A stretch of 64,000 nucleotides of DNA from CAJWKT01 sp964465375 (lineage in GTDB: Bacteria > Pseudomonadota > Gammaproteobacteria > Steroidobacterales > Rariloculaceae), in assembly GCA_964465375.1 (NCBI GenBank), contig CAYXIJ010000008.1:13308-77307 (forward strand). The letters run 5' to 3'. The translations under genes and the position numbers were made by a program. Each line of letters opens with the position of its first letter. Position 1 is the first letter of the stretch. Below the pieces are notes generated by a model. That model had not been told where the DNA came from and ran no database searches. It worked only from the letters and a program-made list of their open reading frames with translations. Shown here piece after piece: positions 44,627-54,296 of this stretch.

Positions 44627-47251
44627 TTAAATTGTAATTTCTACGGCCGGCTCGCGAAGATTATAATTTGAGCTCATCGTGTATCCATATGCACCCACAT
44701 TGGCTATAAGGATAATATCCCCCTCCTGTGTAGCTGGTAATAGGCGGTCAGAACCCAATCGATCTCCAGTTTCGCAGATCGGCCCAACGATCGTAACTAG
44801 TTCGGTCGGTAGCCCCTCTAGGTTACTTAGGTTTACGATCTCATGGTATGCGCCATAAAGTGCAGGACGAATTAATGTATTCATGCCTACATTAATACCT
44901 ACATACTTCATATCACCCTTACCTTTTACTTGTGTCACCTGAGCAAGAAGGACCCCTGCCTCCCCAACCATAAAGCGACCTGGTTCTAGCCAAAATTTGA
45001 TATCGTCAACTTCAATCATCTGGAGCTCTCTATCAATATCACTCAAGTTGAGCCCTCCCTCTCCGCGTTTCTCTGCAATCCCTAGCCCCCCGCCCAAGTC
45101 AACAAAACGGAGCTCCGGAAAATTATCCCGAAGGGCGAGTAAACGCTCGCCAGTCACACGCCAATTATCCGCTTGAAGAATCCCGCTACCTGTATGTGCA
45201 TGCAAACCAACAACTCGAGCCCCTACTCTCTTGAGAAGATCTTCCGTCTCTTCAATTTCCTGAAGAGGAATGCCAAACTTTGAATACATGCCCGCTGTAC
45301 GCACATGCTCGTGATGTCCTCGTCCTTCGCCTGTATCTATACGGATAAATATCTCTCGATTCTTAAAAATTTTTGGCCAATGCCGCAACGGGTGCAGGTT
45401 ATCTAGCGTTACCCATGCACCCTGATCGAGCCCCCACTGATACTCAGAGCGTGGCGCAAAATTTGGAGTAAAAAGCAATCTCTTGCGATCAATATTAGGA
45501 AACAATTCCAAGAGACGATGAATTTCTCCGGGAGAAACACACTCAAAATTTATGCCTTCCCCCTCCAAGACACGAAGAATCTCAGGATTGCTATTCGCTT
45601 TCATAGCGTAAAAAATGCTATCTACAGAACTAAGCGCCATCAGGGATGTAGCTGACTCAATAACTTTCTCTAAGTCATATACGTAGGCGGCCCCATTTTC
45701 ATCTGCTATCCCTAAAAGTTTCGTTCTCTTTTGGGCCCACCAAATATCCCGGTCATCTATTTTTGTTTCATCTGACGCTGTTAGCTGCTCCCAGGTAGGG
45801 CCAAATAGCTCCCCCTCTCCGAATCTTCTAATCAACAGACTGTGTAACTTCTGAACGAGCCTGTATACCTGCTCAGAATCAACTACAAAGGTGAGGTTAA
45901 GATCATTTGCTGCCTGCGTTACCAGATGCACTTTATGCTCCTGAAATACCTGCATCACAGGACTCAACTCATGCAGTATCGCTCTAATTCTTTGTCCAAC
46001 TAAAGAAATTGCTGCGCAGTCCTCTATTACGCTAACTTTGCATATGGCAGATAGATCATTAACCACTGCCTTTATGGCTTGCTTGTCTGATACATTGGCT
46101 TTCATGTCTACCGAAACCGTTATGCTACTTTCCGACGTAGAAATTAGATCTACCGATAGGCCATGATCACGAAAAAATGCAAAAACGCGGGCCAAGAATC
46201 CAACCTGGTGCCACATCTCCATAGATTCCATAGAAATTAGGGTAATCCCGGAACGAGATGAAATAGATTTCACCTGTGGCGTAGGTTTGCCCGGAAAATT
46301 TGATACTACTGTTCCGTCCCAGCTTGGCTGGCGCGTGCACTTTAAAAACAGAGGAATGCCTGAGACGCGAACCGGGGAAACACTCCTAGGATGCAGAATA
46401 CCTCCACCGGCCGATGCAATTTCCTGTGCCTCCTTAAAATGGAGCGATCTCAACAGACGCGCTGAGGGAACATCCTGCGGGTCCGCACTAAAGAATCCAG
46501 GAACATCAGTCCAAATTTCTAATCTCCTCGCTTGCAACTTGGCTGCTAGATAGGCTGCGGAAGTATCCGAACCGCCCCTACCAAGCAACACTGTCTCACC
46601 AGATGGATTTTTTGCAATAAAGCCCTGTGTAAGAGTGATACCCCCGCTAGTCATTAGCGCACTCTCTAGCTCGGGCTCCGGATCGTACAGGCACGTCGCG
46701 GAAAGAAACTCAGCTCTCTCTGTTTGATCATTTCCAGAGCGACTTTTTAAGAAATCTCGGGCGTCCCTCAAAACTACTGGTAGGCCCTTCATTGCTAGAT
46801 AAGACGCGCCCAAGGTTGTAGCTGCCAACTCACCGGTTGCAAGAATGCGGGCATGAATCTGTGGGCTCACCCCACCCTCCAATTGAGCGCCGGAAAGAAG
46901 TTCCTGTAGAGTTCTAAAGTAGCCCTCTATTAACAGAGTATCTACCCTTAGCCCTCTCGCTAATTCCCTGTGAGTTTGCCAAATACTATCTAGCAGGGCA
47001 TCTGTTGCTTCATTACGCCCAGCCATCTTTGACAAGTTTTCTAGCGCATCAGAAACTCCCGCTATTGCAGAATGAACCATCACGGGTGATAGACCTTCAT
47101 CTAAGCGACTTTTTAGTAACGAGGCGATAATTTCCCAATTTTTGACCGTGGCAACACTGTGGCCACCAAATTTCATCACAATCCACTTAGAATCGGGATA
47201 AGGGGTCTCAACCGGATATGCTGCTAAACCCTCATGTGTAACACTACTCAT
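44627..47251 (-). CDS. Bifunctional aspartate kinase / diaminopimelate decarboxylase
   Basis: 874 residues, fusion of LysC and LysA: first and last enzymes of lysine synthesis. N-terminal kinase (about 1-460): VMKFGGHSVATVKNW, LLGRGGSDTSAAYLAA, WTDVPGFFSADP, then two ACT domains for feedback control (SITVSVDMKANVSDKQ region). C-terminal PLP decarboxylase (about 475-874): Schiff-base Lys in FYAMKANSNPE, GLHAHTGSGI, VDLGGGLGI, LEPGRFMVGEAG, and catalytic Cys in VGPICETGDRL. Such lysA/lysC fusions are known in Xanthomonas and relatives. Convergent with the his operon. Confidence 0.93.
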   Translation of the reverse strand: MSSVTHEGLAAYPVETPYPDSKWIVMKFGGHSVATVKNWEIIASLLKSRLDEGLSPVMVHSAIAGVSDALENLSKMAGRNEATDALLDSIWQTHRELARGLRVDTLLIEGYFRTLQELLSGAQLEGGVSPQIHARILATGELAATTLGASYLAMKGLPVVLRDARDFLKSRSGNDQTERAEFLSATCLYDPEPELESALMTSGGITLTQGFIAKNPSGETVLLGRGGSDTSAAYLAAKLQARRLEIWTDVPGFFSADPQDVPSARLLRSLHFKEAQEIASAGGGILHPRSVSPVRVSGIPLFLKCTRQPSWDGTVVSNFPGKPTPQVKSISSRSGITLISMESMEMWHQVGFLARVFAFFRDHGLSVDLISTSESSITVSVDMKANVSDKQAIKAVVNDLSAICKVSVIEDCAAISLVGQRIRAILHELSPVMQVFQEHKVHLVTQAANDLNLTFVVDSEQVYRLVQKLHSLLIRRFGEGELFGPTWEQLTASDETKIDDRDIWWAQKRTKLLGIADENGAAYVYDLEKVIESATSLMALSSVDSIFYAMKANSNPEILRVLEGEGINFECVSPGEIHRLLELFPNIDRKRLLFTPNFAPRSEYQWGLDQGAWVTLDNLHPLRHWPKIFKNREIFIRIDTGEGRGHHEHVRTAGMYSKFGIPLQEIEETEDLLKRVGARVVGLHAHTGSGILQADNWRVTGERLLALRDNFPELRFVDLGGGLGIAEKRGEGGLNLSDIDRELQMIEVDDIKFWLEPGRFMVGEAGVLLAQVTQVKGKGDMKYVGINVGMNTLIRPALYGAYHEIVNLSNLEGLPTELVTIVGPICETGDRLGSDRLLPATQEGDIILIANVGAYGYTMSSNYNLREPAVEITI

Positions 47252-47331
47252 CTACCTACTCCAATTGCAGCTATCATCTACTGGCCTACTGTGTATCAAC
47301 AAAATAAGCAAACACATCTAAACCAAAAGAA

Positions 47332-47358
47332 AAGCCCGCTCGGGCTATCCGGCGGGCT
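47332..47358 (-). terminator. Intrinsic terminator after ilvD
   Basis: On the minus strand: AAGCCCGC, a 12-base loop, GCGGGCTT, then TTCTTTT. It lies about 160 bases past the ilvD stop and 80 bases before the lysC-lysA start, separating the two transcripts. Confidence 0.75.
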
Positions 47359-47518
47359 TCCCTTAAATAGCCGTTTCATTGCTTAACAACTATGGCATCG
47401 GTAAGGGCAACCCACTACTTTGTCGTATTTTTTTAACAAAAATGCCTGCCAGCTGGTTGTAGCCGTTAATACTCATGGCGTGCAACTTAAAGATATCAGC
47501 AATCAAGGTCAAGCTGCC

Positions 47519-49207
47519 TTACATTTCAATATCTGTGACAGCGCCTAGCGAGGCAGAACTTACCAAGCGAGAATACTTAGCGAGAAGCCCTCGTTTGACC
47601 TTAGGGGCAGGTGGTACCCATCTTTTCAGGCGCTCTGCTCTTTCTTTTTTTGAGAGATCTAAATTTAAAGTCTTTTTATCGGAATCTATTGTAATTTTAT
47701 CGCCTTCCTCTACTATTGCCAGCGGTCCGCCAACCGCCGCCTCGGGAGTGACATGCCCGACTACGAAACCATGACTACCTCCTGAAAAACGCCCGTCAGT
47801 AATAAGTGCCACCGTTTCTCCTAATCCACGCCCAATAATAGCTCCAGTAGGACTCAACATTTCACGCATTCCAGGGCCCCCTTTTGGTCCCTCATAACGT
47901 ATAACGATTACATCCCCACCAACGATAGTGCCATCTAAGATAGCCCTTAGAGCATCCTCTTCTGAGTGAAAAACCCTAGCCTGCCCAGTAAATTCCCTTC
48001 CCTCTTTTCCGCTTATCTTTGCGACTGCCCCCTCGGGAGCTAAATTGCCATAAAGGATTGCGAGGTGAGATTCCGGTTTAATCGGATTCTCCAGTGGTCG
48101 AATTATATTTTGGCCTTTTGGGTACTCACGTACCTCTGTTAAATTTTCCGCAATTGAGGAGCCAGTTACTGTCATACAATCCCCATGCAAGAAACCTTCT
48201 TCCAACAAAACCTTCATCAGTGGCTGAACTCCACCAATCTGAATTAAGTCAGACATCATATATCGGCCACTTGGACGCAAATCCCCAAGAACAGGTACAC
48301 GATCGCCTAATCGAGAGAAATCATCTAGCGATAGATCTATTTGTGCGTCATGAGCAATAGCAAGTAGATGCAAAACAGCATTAGTTGAACCGCCGAGCGC
48401 AATTACAATCGTGATTGCGTTCTCAAATGCCTCTTTGCACAAGATATCTGACGGCTTAATGCCCCGCTTTACCAGATTAACAACAGCGCCACCAGCGCGT
48501 TGACAATCATCCCGTTTTTGTTCGGACACTGCCTCTTGGGCAGAGCTATTACCAAGACTGAGGCCTAAAGCTTCAATAGCAGATGCCATCGTATTTGCTG
48601 TGTACATCCCAGCACAGGAGCCCGGTCCCGGGATAGCCGTAGACTCAACTTCCTTTAGCTCCGTTTCGCTCAAGGTCCCAGCAGCAACCCCTCCAACAGC
48701 TTCAAAAACAGATACTATGTCTCGATTTTTTGGCCCTGGCTGTATCGTGCCCCCATAAACAAATACTGCTGGACGATTTAATCTTGCTATTGCCATTACA
48801 CATGCTGGCATATTCTTATCGCAGCCCCCGATGGCCACTAGTCCGTCGAAGCCCTCTGCACCCGTAACTGCTTCGATAGAATCAGCGATAACTTCCCGGG
48901 ATACCAACGAATAACGCATTCCAGGAGTTCCCATCGAAATTCCATCAGAAACGGTTATTGTATTAAAAACAACGCTCTTCCCTCCCGCCCCATCAACACC
49001 AGCTGCCGCAAATTCAGCTAAACTATCTATATGCATATTGCAGGGAGTTACCATACTCCAAGTTGATGCAATTCCAATTTGAGGTTTGCTAAAATCCTCA
49101 TCCGTAAAACCAACGGCCCTCAGCATAGCTCGACTTGGAGCCTGCTCAATTCCGTCTACTACCCGCCTTGAGTGTGATCTCGGATCAATAAAATTATTTT
49201 CTGTCAA
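47519..49207 (-). CDS. ilvD: Dihydroxy-acid dehydratase
   Basis: 562 residues. Dehydrates dihydroxy acids to 2-keto acids in valine/isoleucine synthesis, using an Fe-S cluster. Cluster Cys in IGGCDKNMPACVMA and PGPGSCAGMYTANTMA; GGSTNAVLHLLAIA; RFSGGSHGFVVGH. Belongs to the 2Fe-2S-type group by its QAPSRAMLRAVGF start region. Starts at TTG 49207 with only a weak GGAA upstream. Separate from the ilvC operon, on the opposite strand. Confidence 0.95.
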   Translation of the reverse strand: MTENNFIDPRSHSRRVVDGIEQAPSRAMLRAVGFTDEDFSKPQIGIASTWSMVTPCNMHIDSLAEFAAAGVDGAGGKSVVFNTITVSDGISMGTPGMRYSLVSREVIADSIEAVTGAEGFDGLVAIGGCDKNMPACVMAIARLNRPAVFVYGGTIQPGPKNRDIVSVFEAVGGVAAGTLSETELKEVESTAIPGPGSCAGMYTANTMASAIEALGLSLGNSSAQEAVSEQKRDDCQRAGGAVVNLVKRGIKPSDILCKEAFENAITIVIALGGSTNAVLHLLAIAHDAQIDLSLDDFSRLGDRVPVLGDLRPSGRYMMSDLIQIGGVQPLMKVLLEEGFLHGDCMTVTGSSIAENLTEVREYPKGQNIIRPLENPIKPESHLAILYGNLAPEGAVAKISGKEGREFTGQARVFHSEEDALRAILDGTIVGGDVIVIRYEGPKGGPGMREMLSPTGAIIGRGLGETVALITDGRFSGGSHGFVVGHVTPEAAVGGPLAIVEEGDKITIDSDKKTLNLDLSKKERAERLKRWVPPAPKVKRGLLAKYSRLVSSASLGAVTDIEM

Positions 49208-49398
49208 AATTTTTCCAAATAAACCATAACCTGCACAAGATTACCTCTTCATTTAGGAGCATCGTAATTATGTCACGCTACAAAATATCCTAACAATATT
49301 TTTTTCATTCAGCTTGATAGCAAATAATTCGTCAAGTTAAAAAAAGAGGCATCAAAAGAACACCGGGTAACACTGATTATTTCGTGATAAGGAAAAAA

Positions 49399-49475
49399 TG
49401 GTCGGGGCGACTGGATTCGAACCAGCGACCTCTTGCGCCCCATGCAAGTGCGCTACCAGGCTGCGCCACACCCCG
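49399..49475 (-). tRNA. tRNA-Pro (GGG)
   Basis: 77 bases including an encoded CCA. Acceptor stem CGGGGTG/CGCCCCG with one G-T pair; D arm GGCGCAGCCTGGTAGCGC; anticodon stem CTTGC/GCAAG with loop ATGGGGC, anticodon GGG with G37; T arm CTGG-TTCGAAT-CCAG. A possible -10 TAAAAT lies 12 bases before the 5' end, and six T follow the CCA. A tRNA-Pro directly after the ihfA-merR pair is also seen in Pseudomonas. Confidence 0.97.
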
Positions 49476-49562
49476 ACTAACACCAAGATTTTAGCTAAAA
49501 ATCATCTCAGAATTATTCAGTCAGCCTAGAATTATTCGCCCTGTTTTCGGGAAGACAAAAAA

Positions 49563-49919
49563 CTAACGTCTCAACAGCCTTAGAACCCCTTCGAGCTCAG
49601 TGCGCAGCTGGCGGATTATTTGCTGACTTTGACTAAGATCAACCCGCGCTTCACTTCCAGCGAGCTTCAACTTTGCACCACCTATGGTAAACCCTTCTTC
49701 GTAAAGAAGACTTCGAATCTGTCTAATAACTAACACATCCTGACGTTGATAATAGCGCCGGTTTCCGCGACGCTTGACAGGCTTTAGCTGAGGAAACTCT
49801 TGCTCCCAATATCTGAGTACGTGTGACTTTACTGCACAAAGTTCACTTACCTCACCAATCGTAAAATAACGCTTACCGGGGATTTGAGGAAGTAATTCGT
49901 TATTCCCGAGTTCCAGCAT
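49563..49919 (-). CDS. MerR-family transcriptional regulator
   Basis: 118 residues. N-terminal winged helix-turn-helix: YFTIGEVSELCAVKSHVLRYW (about 17-37), RRGNRRYYQRQDVLVI; short coiled-coil C-terminus (LSQSQQIIRQLRTELEGVL) without Cys ligands, so not a metal sensor. Overlaps ihfA by 20 bases. This small MerR gene behind ihfA is conserved across gammaproteobacteria; its targets are unknown to me. Confidence 0.93.
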   Translation of the reverse strand: MLELGNNELLPQIPGKRYFTIGEVSELCAVKSHVLRYWEQEFPQLKPVKRRGNRRYYQRQDVLVIRQIRSLLYEEGFTIGGAKLKLAGSEARVDLSQSQQIIRQLRTELEGVLRLLRR

Positions 49920-50199
49920 ATGTCTCTACCCGCGCCTTGAGTTTTTGACCAGCCCGAAAAGTAACAACGCGTCGCGCTGTAATTGGTATCTCTTCTCCAG
50001 TTTTAGGGTTCCGCCCTGGGCGCTCATTCTTATCTCGCAAATCGAAATTCCCAAAGCCAGACAGCTTCACCTGCTCCCCAGAAGCCAAAGAAGAACGCAG
50101 GTCTTCAAAAAAGGAGTCCACAAGATCCCGGGCCTCTCTTTTATTAAAGCCAAAAACATGAAACAGCGACTCAGCCATATCCGCTTTTGTCAATGCCAT
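49900..50199 (-). CDS. ihfA: Integration host factor subunit alpha
   Basis: 99 residues, normal length. DNA-bending heterodimer subunit with IhfB. MALTKADMAESLFHVFGFNKREA at the N-terminus (first 19 residues shown suffice), and the DNA-intercalating arm GRNPKTGEEIPITARRVVTF with the key Pro. ATG start; 15 bases after pheT in the same operon. Confidence 0.97.
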   Translation of the reverse strand: MALTKADMAESLFHVFGFNKREARDLVDSFFEDLRSSLASGEQVKLSGFGNFDLRDKNERPGRNPKTGEEIPITARRVVTFRAGQKLKARVETYAGTRE

Positions 50200-50214
50200 C
50201 TGTTCCTAATTTCC

Positions 50215-52590
50215 TTATGTTCTTATTGTGGCCCCAAAAACCAGCTTCACGGCTCGGGCTACAGCTTTGACCGCTTTGTCCGCATCCTCGTCCCCAAGGG
50301 TGCGGGATGTGTCCTGCAAAATCAACCCTAATGCGACGCTTTTTTTTCCAAAATCGATGTTTGTGCCACGATACACATCAAATATCACTACATTTTGAAG
50401 TAGCTTCCCTCCTGCCTTCCGTGCCTCGGTAATTAACTCAGAAGCTGTCACAGCCTCATCAAGAACCACCGCCAAATCTCTTCGAACCCAAGGGAATTTT
50501 CCATATGACTGAAATGCTTGATAGCCTTTCTGGAATATATTTTTTGTTTGCAGTGAAAATAAAATAATATTCTGTTTTATACCCAAATCTGTTTGTAATT
50601 GTGGGTGCAACACACCCGCCCAACCAATTGACTCCTTAGCAAGGTATATACGAGCTGTTTGACCTGGTGCAAGTGCAGGATGCTTTTCTGCTAAAAATTT
50701 AACGTCACCAGATCTGCCACCTACGCTCAAAAGAACTTCAATATCTATCTTTACGTCAAAAAAATCTACATCTCGTGCCTTGGTATCCCAATGCTCAGGT
50801 AGGACCGATCCAGTAACCAACCCAGCAACTACCTCAGTCTCCTTAACTGATTCTTTTTTATGAATAAATTGCTTTCCAACTTCAAAAATTTTCAATCGAT
50901 TTTGTTGATGGCTAATATTTAGTTTGGCTGTAGAAATCAACCCTGGCCACAGTGACCGACGCATTACTTTCATTTGAGTAGAGATTGGATTCTCAAGGTA
51001 AACAGACTCATTATCTGGGTTTATTGTGTGCTCAAAACTCTCATCCACAAAACTATAATTAATTACCTCTGTGTAGCCCCTAGCAACCATCAAATCAGAA
51101 ATATAATCACCACTAAACTCGTTGCCTTCACCAAGATTTTTTCTAGAATGACTTACTTCGGGAATGGATGGAATTTTTTCATACCCGATAAAACGCGCAA
51201 CTTCTTCGACAAGATCTTCTTCAATATTTAGATCAAATCGAAATGATGGGGGCGTTACTTTCCATCCCTCTTTCGATGACTCAAGCTCCATTTGAAGGTT
51301 TTTCAATATCCTTTCAACTTGTTTTTTTAAAAGACGGATCCCTAATAACATTTCCAGGCGTTTTTTCCGCAATTCGATAAATATATTCTTCGGCAGCGCA
51401 CTTTGATCTACGGTTGATGTCAGAGGGCCTACCTCTCCACCTGTAATTTCTAACAGTAACGCTGTGGCACGCTCGATGGCTCTCCCTTGTTGTCGGCTAT
51501 CGACCCCACGCTCAAATCTTAATGATGCATCTGTTTGCAATCCGTAACGACGGGCCCGCCCAGCAATGACCTCCGGAACAAAAAAAGCGGCCTCTAGAAA
51601 AATATCTGTGGTGTTTTTCTCAACTGCGGTTCTTTGGCCGCCCATAATGCCGGCAATTCCAACCGCGCTTTTTTTATCTGCAATTACTAAAATATCTGCT
51701 TCTAAGTCCAGCTTTTGCCCATCTAAGAGCGTCAATTTTTCATTCTTTTTAGCAAATCGGACAATGACCTCATCTTGAAGTTGTCCGAGATCGTATGCAT
51801 GCAGTGGCTGCCCGAGCTCCACCATCACATAGTTTGTTATATCAACAACCGGGTTGATTGGCCGTATTCCCGCCCGCCTCAAACGCTCCTTCATCCAAGC
51901 TGGAGAGCTTGTTTTTATATCAATGTTTCGGATCACACGCCCAAAAAAGCTTGGGCAGGCCGCGCTGGCCTTTACTGTGACTGGAAGCTGTTCGTCTATT
52001 ACCTCGACGACAGGGGGTATTGTATCTATCTTCAATTTATCTTGGTAGATTGCCGAAATCTCCCTAGCCACACCGAGAATACTGAAGCAATCCCCACGAT
52101 TAGGCGTTAAATCGATGTCTAAAATGGCATCATCCAACTTGAGGTACTCCCTTAAGGGTGTACCAACCGGGGCATCTGAATCGACAGCTAACAACTCTTC
52201 GCCATCTTCCCCTATTCCTAATTCTTTAGCCGAACAAAGCATACCATTCGACCAGGTTCCTCTTACCCGGACCTTCTCAATATGGGTCCCGCCAGGAAGA
52301 TTTGCACCTACAGGTGCAAATGCAGCCCTTATGCCTGGCTCGGCATTTGGCGCTCCACATACTACAGATATGATTGTACTACCATCGCTCACTTCACAGA
52401 CCTTTAGCTGATCTGCCCCAGGATGTTTTTGGGTACCTACTATCTCTGCAACAATCACACCCGAGAAAGGCGGGGCAACATCAAGCACAGCCTCAACCTC
52501 CAACCCAGCAGTTGTAAGCCTCTCTGCCAGCTCATCAGCATCAGACCGTAGGTCAATCCACTCGCGAAGCCAGTCTAGGTTTATTCGCAT
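50215..52590 (-). CDS. pheT: Phenylalanyl-tRNA synthetase beta subunit
   Basis: 791 residues. N-terminal tRNA-binding domain (about 40-150, VAEIVGTQKHPGADQLKVC), B3/B4 editing domain, B5 domain (about 400-470), catalytic-like core and C-terminal anticodon-binding FDX-ACB domain (FPWVRRDLAVVLDEAVTASE onward). Forms the alpha2beta2 enzyme with PheS. Eleven bases after pheS. Confidence 0.97.
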   Translation of the reverse strand: MRINLDWLREWIDLRSDADELAERLTTAGLEVEAVLDVAPPFSGVIVAEIVGTQKHPGADQLKVCEVSDGSTIISVVCGAPNAEPGIRAAFAPVGANLPGGTHIEKVRVRGTWSNGMLCSAKELGIGEDGEELLAVDSDAPVGTPLREYLKLDDAILDIDLTPNRGDCFSILGVAREISAIYQDKLKIDTIPPVVEVIDEQLPVTVKASAACPSFFGRVIRNIDIKTSSPAWMKERLRRAGIRPINPVVDITNYVMVELGQPLHAYDLGQLQDEVIVRFAKKNEKLTLLDGQKLDLEADILVIADKKSAVGIAGIMGGQRTAVEKNTTDIFLEAAFFVPEVIAGRARRYGLQTDASLRFERGVDSRQQGRAIERATALLLEITGGEVGPLTSTVDQSALPKNIFIELRKKRLEMLLGIRLLKKQVERILKNLQMELESSKEGWKVTPPSFRFDLNIEEDLVEEVARFIGYEKIPSIPEVSHSRKNLGEGNEFSGDYISDLMVARGYTEVINYSFVDESFEHTINPDNESVYLENPISTQMKVMRRSLWPGLISTAKLNISHQQNRLKIFEVGKQFIHKKESVKETEVVAGLVTGSVLPEHWDTKARDVDFFDVKIDIEVLLSVGGRSGDVKFLAEKHPALAPGQTARIYLAKESIGWAGVLHPQLQTDLGIKQNIILFSLQTKNIFQKGYQAFQSYGKFPWVRRDLAVVLDEAVTASELITEARKAGGKLLQNVVIFDVYRGTNIDFGKKSVALGLILQDTSRTLGDEDADKAVKAVARAVKLVFGATIRT

Positions 52591-52600
52591 GGGTCCCTTC

Positions 52601-53587
52601 TCAAGCGAATTGGTTTAAAAACCGGAGATCGTTCTCAAAAAATGAGCGTAAATCATCTACCTGATAACGCAACATAGCGAGCCTCTCGATCCCCATACCA
52701 AATGCGTAACCACTGTACTGCTCTGGGTTTACGCCTCCCTGTTTAAGCACATTGGGATGAACCATTCCGCAACCTAGAATCTCTAGCCACCCACCCGTCT
52801 CTGAAAGTATGTCAACTTCTGCAGAAGGCTCAGTAAATGGGAAATATGATGGCCTAAATCTAAGCTTGACCTCTCGCTCAAAAAACTCCGATACGAACTC
52901 GTCGATCACTGACTTTAGGTTGGCAAAACTAACACCATGATCGACTGCAAGTCCTTCCACTTGCGTGAACATCGGGGTATGGGTTAAATCAGAGTCGCAC
53001 CGGTACACTCTACCGGGTGCTATCACTTTAAGAGGCGCCCCATGTTGTTCCATTGCATGAATTTGAACGGGTGAAGTATGAGTTCTAAGTAATCTATTTA
53101 ATGACTTGAGATAAAAAGTGTCATGCATATTACGAGCTGGATGATTCTCCGGCATATTTAATGCTGTAAAATTATAGTGTTCGTCTTCTATATCGGGGCC
53201 GGTACGAACTTCAAAACCAGCCCGGACCAAGATTTTTGTCACTCGTCTTAATGCCCGGGACAACGGATGCAAGTGTCCCAAGCCGTTCCCTCGTCCTGGT
53301 AAAGTTACATCAATTCTGTCGGTAACGAGGCGTGCATTAACATTATCCGCCTCAAGCGTACTTTGTCGCGCCTTTATTGCTGCTAAAACTTGGCTTTTTG
53401 CGCCATTAACTTCTTTGCCGATCTGGGGTCGGTCTGCTATAGGAATATTGCCGAGCTGTTTTAGATAGGTGGTCAATAGGCCTTTTCGCCCAAGATATTT
53501 GATGCGAGAAACGTCAAGCTGATCAAGACTGGTAGCCTCAGCCACTGCTAATTCAGCTTCTTTAAGCAGTCGAGCAACGGTGCTCAC
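52601..53587 (-). CDS. pheS: Phenylalanyl-tRNA synthetase alpha subunit
   Basis: 328 residues, class II synthetase. Motif 2 PGRVYRCDSDLTHTPMF, motif 3 GMGIERLAMLRY; active-site Phe pocket FGxGxE-type region (YAFGMGIE). N-terminal coiled coil. Starts at GTG 53587 with AGGAGAA upstream. The 27-base gap to rplT leaves no room for a pheM-type leader peptide. Confidence 0.97.
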   Translation of the reverse strand: MSTVARLLKEAELAVAEATSLDQLDVSRIKYLGRKGLLTTYLKQLGNIPIADRPQIGKEVNGAKSQVLAAIKARQSTLEADNVNARLVTDRIDVTLPGRGNGLGHLHPLSRALRRVTKILVRAGFEVRTGPDIEDEHYNFTALNMPENHPARNMHDTFYLKSLNRLLRTHTSPVQIHAMEQHGAPLKVIAPGRVYRCDSDLTHTPMFTQVEGLAVDHGVSFANLKSVIDEFVSEFFEREVKLRFRPSYFPFTEPSAEVDILSETGGWLEILGCGMVHPNVLKQGGVNPEQYSGYAFGMGIERLAMLRYQVDDLRSFFENDLRFLNQFA

Positions 53588-53614
53588 CGCATTCTCCTCT
53601 TAGGCACATACCTC

Positions 53615-53974
53615 TTAGGTCGTCAGTGCCTCTTTAGCGGCCCCCGCGATTACGGCAAACGAATCCTTATCATTAACCGCAATATCCGCTAAAACCTTGC
53701 GGTCGATATCGATCCCTGCACGCTTCAGGCCATTAATAATCCGACTATAGGAAAGTCCATGGAGACGTGCCGCTGCGTTAATGCGCGTAATCCACAGCGC
53801 TCTAAATACCCTTTTTCTCTGGCGCCGGTCCCGATATGCATATTGACCCGCTTTAATAACGGCCTGCTTAGCTACCCGGTATGTTTTTCGTCGAGCACCG
53901 TAGTAACCCTTTGCCTTGCTTAGCACCTTTTTATGGCGGGCCTTTGCTGTGACTCCGCCCTTCACTCTGGCCAT
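53615..53974 (-). CDS. rplT: 50S ribosomal protein L20
   Basis: 119 residues, very basic. MARVKGGVTAKARHKKVLSKA-type N-terminus, YRDRRQRKRVFRALWITRIN, SYSRIINGLKRAGI. Normal place between rpmI and pheS. L20 also represses its own operon in E. coli by binding mRNA near rpmI. Confidence 0.98.
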   Translation of the reverse strand: MARVKGGVTAKARHKKVLSKAKGYYGARRKTYRVAKQAVIKAGQYAYRDRRQRKRVFRALWITRINAAARLHGLSYSRIINGLKRAGIDIDRKVLADIAVNDKDSFAVIAGAAKEALTT

Positions 53975-53986
53975 TTGCTATTCCCC

Positions 53987-54184
53987 TTAACTATACGGCA
54001 GCATCTGTCGAACTGCCTTAGCATCGGCACTTGAGACCTGCAGAGGCTCCCGCAGTTGTCTCTTTCGCTTGGAGCTTTTCTTAGTGAGGATATGACTTCG
54101 ATATGCTTGGCCACGCTTATATCCACCTTTTGCGGTACGGCTAAAGCGCTTTGCAGCCCCGCGATTGGTCTTCATCTTTGGCAT
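53987..54184 (-). CDS. rpmI: 50S ribosomal protein L35
   Basis: 65 residues. MPKMKTNRGAAKRFSRTAKGG start, HILTKKSSKRKRQLR, ending VRQMLPYS. 112-base gap to infC, where the L20-binding pseudoknot of E. coli would form; not verified here. Confidence 0.98.
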   Translation of the reverse strand: MPKMKTNRGAAKRFSRTAKGGYKRGQAYRSHILTKKSSKRKRQLREPLQVSSADAKAVRQMLPYS

Positions 54185-54296
54185 GACTCTCCCCTTGTCC
54201 TAACCTTACTACCGAGTGCAGTCGAATCCTTTGCATCAATTATGACGCTATCATGCCGACCAACCCCAGAACCAATTGTTACACTGCAGCCAAACA

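Noticed and set aside
53588..53614. pheM-type leader peptide before pheS
   Set aside because: Only 27 bases separate rplT and pheS, with no Phe-rich frame or hairpin.
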